From Hydrogenothermaceae bacterium (GTDB lineage Bacteria; Aquificota; Aquificia; Aquificales; Hydrogenothermaceae), in the NCBI GenBank assembly GCA_015519975.1, contig WIAL01000004.1, forward strand, positions 22,168 to 86,167: DNA of 64,000 nt. Direction: 5' to 3'. The notes beneath the pieces were generated by a model. The model was not told the origin of the DNA, ran no database searches, and saw nothing but the letters and a program-made list of their open reading frames with translations. The position numbers and the translations under genes were made by a program. Numbering within the stretch: the stretch's first letter is position 1; every line of letters starts with the position of its first letter. Shown here in pieces: positions 60,348-64,000 of this stretch.

Positions 60348-60369
60348 AGGGGCATTTAGCCCCTTTATT
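60348..60369 (+). terminator. Terminator after peroxiredoxin gene
   Basis: AGGGGC (60348-60353), loop ATTTA, GCCCCT (60359-60364), followed by TTATTT. It lies 7 bases after the peroxiredoxin stop and 9 bases before the thioesterase start, so the latter may need its own weak promoter or read-through. Confidence 0.8.
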
Positions 60370-60377
60370 TAAATGAT

Positions 60378-60773
60378 ATGGAGATAAAAACACATAAAAA
60401 AATAAATCAAGCTTTATCGGGAAAGCCTATCAATATAGAAGAAGGAAAATCAGCGTCTGTCTTACTTAAAACCACAGAAGATATGCTTGCTGATGAAAAA
60501 GGATTAATCCACGGTGGTTTTATATTTTCCTCGGCTGATTACTGTGCCATGCTCACTGTAAACCATCCAAATGTAGTCCTAGCAAAATCAGAAGTTAAAT
60601 TTTTAAAGCCTACCAAAGTAGGAGAAAAAATCTTATTTAAAAGCAAAGTCTTAGAAAAAAATGAAAATAAATATAAAATTGAAGTTATAGGGTATAATGA
60701 AAATAAAGAAGAAATGTTTAAAGGAACATTTTACTGCGTGATTACGAAAAAACATGTTTTAGAGAATGAATGA
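60378..60773 (+). CDS. Hotdog-fold thioesterase-like protein
   Basis: A 131-residue hotdog-fold protein, similar to PaaI/YbgC-type thioesterases. LIHGGFIFSSADYCAMLTVN (residues 42-61) is the central helix signature with HGG. The active residue is presumably the aspartate in SADY. The acyl-CoA substrate cannot be assigned. It overlaps the first SPOR-type ATPase gene by 8 bases. Confidence 0.78.
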   Translation: MEIKTHKKINQALSGKPINIEEGKSASVLLKTTEDMLADEKGLIHGGFIFSSADYCAMLTVNHPNVVLAKSEVKFLKPTKVGEKILFKSKVLEKNENKYKIEVIGYNENKEEMFKGTFYCVITKKHVLENE

Positions 60774-61875
60774 AAGCTTTTATATTTCAGAAAAAAATAA
60801 AACCCTAAAAGAAATATTAGAGGGTTTTTTAGATACAAAATTCTTTGGCATAATTTACGGCAAACCTTTAACTGGAAAAACCTATTTTATAAAAAATTTC
60901 TTAGATTCAAACTTTATAAACTATTACTATATTAATCTTACAAATCAAAACCTATCAGAAGAACTTTCTCATCTCACGGTAGATGACTATACGATCCTAA
61001 TTATAGATAATGCAGAGCTTCTAACTGAAAAAGATTTTGAAAAAATTCTGTATCTTTATAATGATTATAGAAATCTATCAATTATTTTAATAGGCGGAGA
61101 AAGGCTAAAAGATAACATAATAAAAGGATTTTTAAAGAAGTATATAAATATTTTTAACTTTATACTTGAATGGAAAGAACTTGATTTTAAAGAGTTTAAA
61201 GAGTTTTTAAAAAAATATATGTCAGAAAAAGGCATAAGCATAACCTTTACAAATGGAGCTTTAAAGGATTTTTATAAAAAATCAGAAGGAAAAATAGGAA
61301 AAATAATTTATCTTTTATATAAATATAAAGGGAAAAAATTTGTTTATAAAGTAAATAAATTCCTAATTTTATCTTCAACTACGGTTATTTTATCTACAGC
61401 TTTTTTATATTTTTTTATAAAAGATAAGACCGAATCTGTAAATAATGAGATACACGAACCTAATCAAAAAGTAAAAGTTAAAGAAATATCCATGAACAAA
61501 CCAGAAAAATTAAATTATACCTACTTATACGATGAAAAAAATAAAGAATGTTACAATTTTCTTAGTTATATAGATTTGTTGAGTTTAGATAAAGAAAAAA
61601 GTAGCGTAAGTTATGAAGAAAAAAAGACTAATGAAAAGAAAAAAATCCTTTATCTTGTTTATTTAGGAGTTTTTAAAAACAAAGATAATGCACGAAGATT
61701 GTATAAAATGATATATGAAAAATATAGCTTTAAGCCAAATATTATAAAAAATAAAAAAGGGTATTATGTAGTAAGATTGGAGCTGGAAAATAAAGACAAA
61801 GCTAAATTAGCTTTAAATTTAATAAAAAAAGATTTAAAAAATATATTTTTGGTAAAAAGGTTAAAGAATGAGTGA
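60766..61875 (+). CDS. AAA ATPase with membrane helix and SPOR-like domain
   Basis: A 369-residue protein with an N-terminal P-loop ATPase domain (Walker A GKPLTGKT near residue 34, Walker B ILIIDNAEL near residue 80), one membrane helix (about residues 200-218) and a C-terminal SPOR-like domain (YLVYLGVFKNKDNARRLYKMI, about residues 297-365). SPOR domains bind denuded glycan at division or growth sites. It is a divergent relative of the next gene, with which it overlaps by 8 bases. Confidence 0.72.
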   Translation: MNESFYISEKNKTLKEILEGFLDTKFFGIIYGKPLTGKTYFIKNFLDSNFINYYYINLTNQNLSEELSHLTVDDYTILIIDNAELLTEKDFEKILYLYNDYRNLSIILIGGERLKDNIIKGFLKKYINIFNFILEWKELDFKEFKEFLKKYMSEKGISITFTNGALKDFYKKSEGKIGKIIYLLYKYKGKKFVYKVNKFLILSSTTVILSTAFLYFFIKDKTESVNNEIHEPNQKVKVKEISMNKPEKLNYTYLYDEKNKECYNFLSYIDLLSLDKEKSSVSYEEKKTNEKKKILYLVYLGVFKNKDNARRLYKMIYEKYSFKPNIIKNKKGYYVVRLELENKDKAKLALNLIKKDLKNIFLVKRLKNE

Positions 61876-63130
61876 AAATTATTTAGAGTTTTTTGGACTT
61901 TCTGAGAACCCTTTTAAACTTACACCAGATGTGAAATTTTATTATTTTTCAAAATATCATGAGCTTGCCATTGAACACTTAAGATATTTTTATAATTCAA
62001 AAGATGCCTTTGCTGTAATAATTGGAGAACCTGGAGTTGGCAAAACAATTACGATAAGAAAATTTATAGATGAAATTAAAGATAAAGTAGAAATTGCATA
62101 TATTTTATTTCCAAATTTATCCCCTGAAGAACTATTCCTTGCTATTTTAGAAGATTTAAAAATAGAAATCCCAAGAGATGTTACTAAAAATAAACTTTTT
62201 TCAATTTTAAGAGATTTTTTAATAGAAAAAAGAAAAGAAGGAAAAGAAGTGATCATCATTATAGATGAGGCTCAAAATTTACCTAATATCACATTGGAAG
62301 AACTTAGAATAATATCTAATTTAGAAACTGAAGAAGAAAAACTAGTTAAAATATTGCTCGTTGGGCAAAAGGAACTTTTAGATAAAATAAATAGTCCAGA
62401 TTTAAAACAGTTAAGGCAAAGAATAACTATAATTGAACAAATACCTCCTCTTGATTTTGAAGAAACAAAAAAATATGTTCTATTTAAAATTCATAAAGCT
62501 AATGGGAACATAGATATAACTGAAAAGGCATTTAAAGAACTACATAAATTTAGTCATGGTTATCCAAGACTGATAAATCAGATTATGGAAAGAGCATTAA
62601 TGTCTGCTTTTGTTAATAATGAAAAGCAAATTTCAAAAAATCATATCGTACATGCAGCAAAAAGCTTAAATTTAGAATCTAAAAATAAAAAATCTTATAA
62701 ATTTATAACTATACTATCAGTATTTACTATATTTGTTATTTTAGGTTTACTTTTATCTTTTATCTGGTTGCAATCAAAAAAAGAAAATAACAAAAATATT
62801 GAATTAAAAACTAATAAAGAAAATTTAAATAATAAAAACAATTCACTTCCTAAATTAAATAATTCTCCTGCAAATGCAGGTTTCTATGTAGTTTATTTTG
62901 CAGCAGATAATAATTTAGATAATATTTTAAAATTGAAAAAAGAGATTGAAAGTAAAATAAACAAAGAAATATATATAACTAAATTAAAAAATGGACTTTA
63001 TGCACTTTTTACATATTATAACGACAAAGCAAAAGCAGTTCAGGATTTAAAATCTTTCAAAGAAAAAACCGGCATGGAAGATATATTCTTAGTAAGAAAA
63101 AGTAAAGTTCCAGAAATAGTTTCGTATTAA
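61868..63130 (+). CDS. ExeA-type AAA ATPase with membrane helix and SPOR-like domain
   Basis: A 420-residue protein, clear paralogue of 505-1422. YLEFFGLSENPFKLTPD opens it. Walker A is GEPGVGKTI near residue 54, and Walker B VIIIIDEAQNLP near residue 130. A membrane helix lies at about residues 278-300. A SPOR-like domain (FYVVYFAADNNLDNILKLKKEIE) ends it. ExeA proteins help a secretin through peptidoglycan. The adjacent SPOR ATPase and the large secreted protein suggest a secretion or pilus function. Confidence 0.85.
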   Translation: MSENYLEFFGLSENPFKLTPDVKFYYFSKYHELAIEHLRYFYNSKDAFAVIIGEPGVGKTITIRKFIDEIKDKVEIAYILFPNLSPEELFLAILEDLKIEIPRDVTKNKLFSILRDFLIEKRKEGKEVIIIIDEAQNLPNITLEELRIISNLETEEEKLVKILLVGQKELLDKINSPDLKQLRQRITIIEQIPPLDFEETKKYVLFKIHKANGNIDITEKAFKELHKFSHGYPRLINQIMERALMSAFVNNEKQISKNHIVHAAKSLNLESKNKKSYKFITILSVFTIFVILGLLLSFIWLQSKKENNKNIELKTNKENLNNKNNSLPKLNNSPANAGFYVVYFAADNNLDNILKLKKEIESKINKEIYITKLKNGLYALFTYYNDKAKAVQDLKSFKEKTGMEDIFLVRKSKVPEIVSY

Positions 63131-63169
63131 GATAATTAAACTGTTTATATAACTGAAAGCTTAATTATC
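63131..63169. terminator. AT-rich inverted repeat between convergent genes
   Basis: GATAATTAA (63131-63139) and TTAATTATC (63161-63169) are perfect 9-bp inverted repeats with a 21-base spacer, between convergent ends. It may be a weak terminator; AT-rich pairing makes it uncertain. Confidence 0.35.
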
Positions 63170-64000
63170 ATTCAAGGAACCGTTATTATAAATAACAGTG
63201 CAGTCACTATTAGAATCTGTATTAAATGCATCGTTATAACTGTATACTGCTTCTAAGTTTCTACTTCTACACCTGCTACTTGTATAAACTGCAAAACATT
63301 CACTACTACTTGATAATGTTATAGAAGTAAATTGAGAACATGAAGAAGTTAGAAAACATACACCTAAAATCCAAATGCCCTGTGCAGTATATCTAGTTCC
63401 ACCTTGGTTTTGAACCGTAATTGGATTACCAAAAGAACATGTAGCATTTCCACCACCACCTCCACCAGATCCTGAAGATGATGACAATACAGTAAATGGA
63501 TATGTTTTGGAAGTACATTCCGAAGCGTAATTAGCATCGCAAACTTCTACTGTTATAGAATATGTTCCTGCAGGAACATCTAAAACTTTAGTTGCTGGGT
63601 CAGATGGATTATCCTGGTTGGCTTCCAATATGCCTGTTGAACTTAATCTTAAATCAGCATCTCCATCATTGTCCAAATCCCAGCTCTTAGCAGTCCAAAT
63701 ATAACTTCCAGTAGCCCCAGATGCAGTCAATGCAACTTGATAAGGCTGATTTTCATATCCATAAGGTAGCGAAGGAGTTTCTATTTTTACAGGATTTGGT
63801 TGAATAACTAAATTTAAAGTCTTAGAAGCTGTTCTTCCTATAGTATCTGTTATTTCTACTGTTACAGGATATGTCCCGTAAACTGTTGGTGTTCCTGTAA
63901 TTTTACAGTCATTTGGGTTTGTAGTATCAACATTAGAAAAGCCATTTACATTTAATGTGATTTTACATCTACTTATACTTCCTCCACTTATATTAATTAC
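63161..64000 (-). CDS. Secreted Ig-like repeat protein, C-terminal part (cut by window edge)
   Basis: The C-terminal 279 residues of a larger protein; the frame is open to the window edge. It has Ig/cadherin-like repeats (YGTYPVTVEITDTIGRTASKT, then AGTYSITVEVCDANYASECTSKTY), a Gly/Ser linker (SSSSGSGGGGGG) and a cysteine-rich tail with about seven cysteines (TCSFG, GVCFLTSSC, SECF, SRC, SDC). Putative Ig-like domains of this kind occur in surface adhesins and pilus-tip proteins. It is convergent with the two ExeA/SPOR ATPases. Export signal and N-terminus lie outside the window. Confidence 0.72.
   Translation of the reverse strand, partial: VINISGGSISRCKITLNVNGFSNVDTTNPNDCKITGTPTVYGTYPVTVEITDTIGRTASKTLNLVIQPNPVKIETPSLPYGYENQPYQVALTASGATGSYIWTAKSWDLDNDGDADLRLSSTGILEANQDNPSDPATKVLDVPAGTYSITVEVCDANYASECTSKTYPFTVLSSSSGSGGGGGGNATCSFGNPITVQNQGGTRYTAQGIWILGVCFLTSSCSQFTSITLSSSSECFAVYTSSRCRSRNLEAVYSYNDAFNTDSNSDCTVIYNNGSLNDN

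Noticed and set aside
1..64000. tRNA, rRNA, CRISPR array or mobile element
   Set aside because: I looked in all intergenic gaps; none is long enough for an rRNA and none shows tRNA cloverleaf, spaced direct repeats of CRISPR type, or transposase-like coding sequence.

Overview
The window looks like a chromosomal segment of a thermophilic, Gram-negative bacterium of the Aquificota, most likely family Hydrogenothermaceae (Sulfurihydrogenibium/Persephonella-like). This is inference from gene content, not from a marker comparison. The DNA is AT-rich (roughly one third G+C by eye), genes are tightly packed with many short overlaps, and no gene-free stretch exceeds about 160 bases. The clues are a carB encoding only the N-terminal half of the large subunit (a split gene, as in Aquifex), the futalosine menaquinone route (mqnC), small periplasmic cytochromes c, a glutamyl-tRNA amidotransferase, KaiC-like ATPases, and lipopolysaccharide heptose and export genes. 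I saw no rRNA, tRNA, CRISPR array, insertion sequence or prophage.

Layout. 1-3.7 kb (minus): aroA (cut by the window edge), an ExeA-type AAA ATPase, lptA, lptC, hemA. 3.8-6.4 kb (plus): a neurotransmitter:sodium-type symporter with an overlapping 40-residue small subunit, ndk, and a membrane protein. 6.4-9.4 kb (plus): a compact signalling cluster of HAMP membrane protein, Glu-rich protein, roadblock protein, DUF4388/PATAN-like protein and Ras-like GTPase; a second roadblock copy with a V4R-like protein lies at 14.2-15.1 kb. 9.4-13.5 kb (minus): amidohydrolase, mqnC, carB. 13.6-25.9 kb: gmhB, an HU-like protein, ileS, a DUF815 ATPase, hisS, an AmrS-like radical SAM enzyme, mltG, ruvX, leuC and two cytochromes c. 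26-33 kb (plus): hemE, an OsmC-like protein, two small membrane proteins, gatA, then MoxR ATPase, DUF58 protein and membrane transglutaminase. 33.1-38.8 kb (plus): HDOD-EAL and PAS-GGDEF-EAL cyclic-di-GMP proteins, two unknowns and a double-domain KaiC-like ATPase. 38.8-44.2 kb: a SagB-type oxidoreductase, panC, DUF2628 and DUF3108 proteins, an alpha/beta hydrolase and an NAD-dependent epimerase-like protein.

44.2-53.2 kb (minus) is a phosphate-starvation block. In transcription order it holds two porins, pstS, pstC, pstA, pstB, a MNT/HEPN toxin-antitoxin pair, phoU and a PhoR-like kinase. A triple 11-bp tandem repeat resembling a Pho box sits before the first porin gene. 53.4-55.8 kb (plus): alr, which appears to start with AUA, an NtrC-type regulator and a tautomerase. 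56-57.6 kb (minus): an HTH protein and a single-domain KaiC-like ATPase. 57.7-63.1 kb (plus): yajC, a ModE-like regulator, hldE-type adenylyltransferase, pgsA, peroxiredoxin, thioesterase, and two AAA ATPases with a C-terminal SPOR-like domain. The window ends in a large secreted protein with Ig-like repeats (minus, truncated).

Most notable are the roadblock/GTPase module, the Pho-box-like repeats with a toxin-antitoxin pair embedded in the pst operon, three genes whose only sensible starts are AUA or CUG, the KaiC/cyclic-di-GMP operon, and palindromes before the peroxiredoxin and hemE genes.
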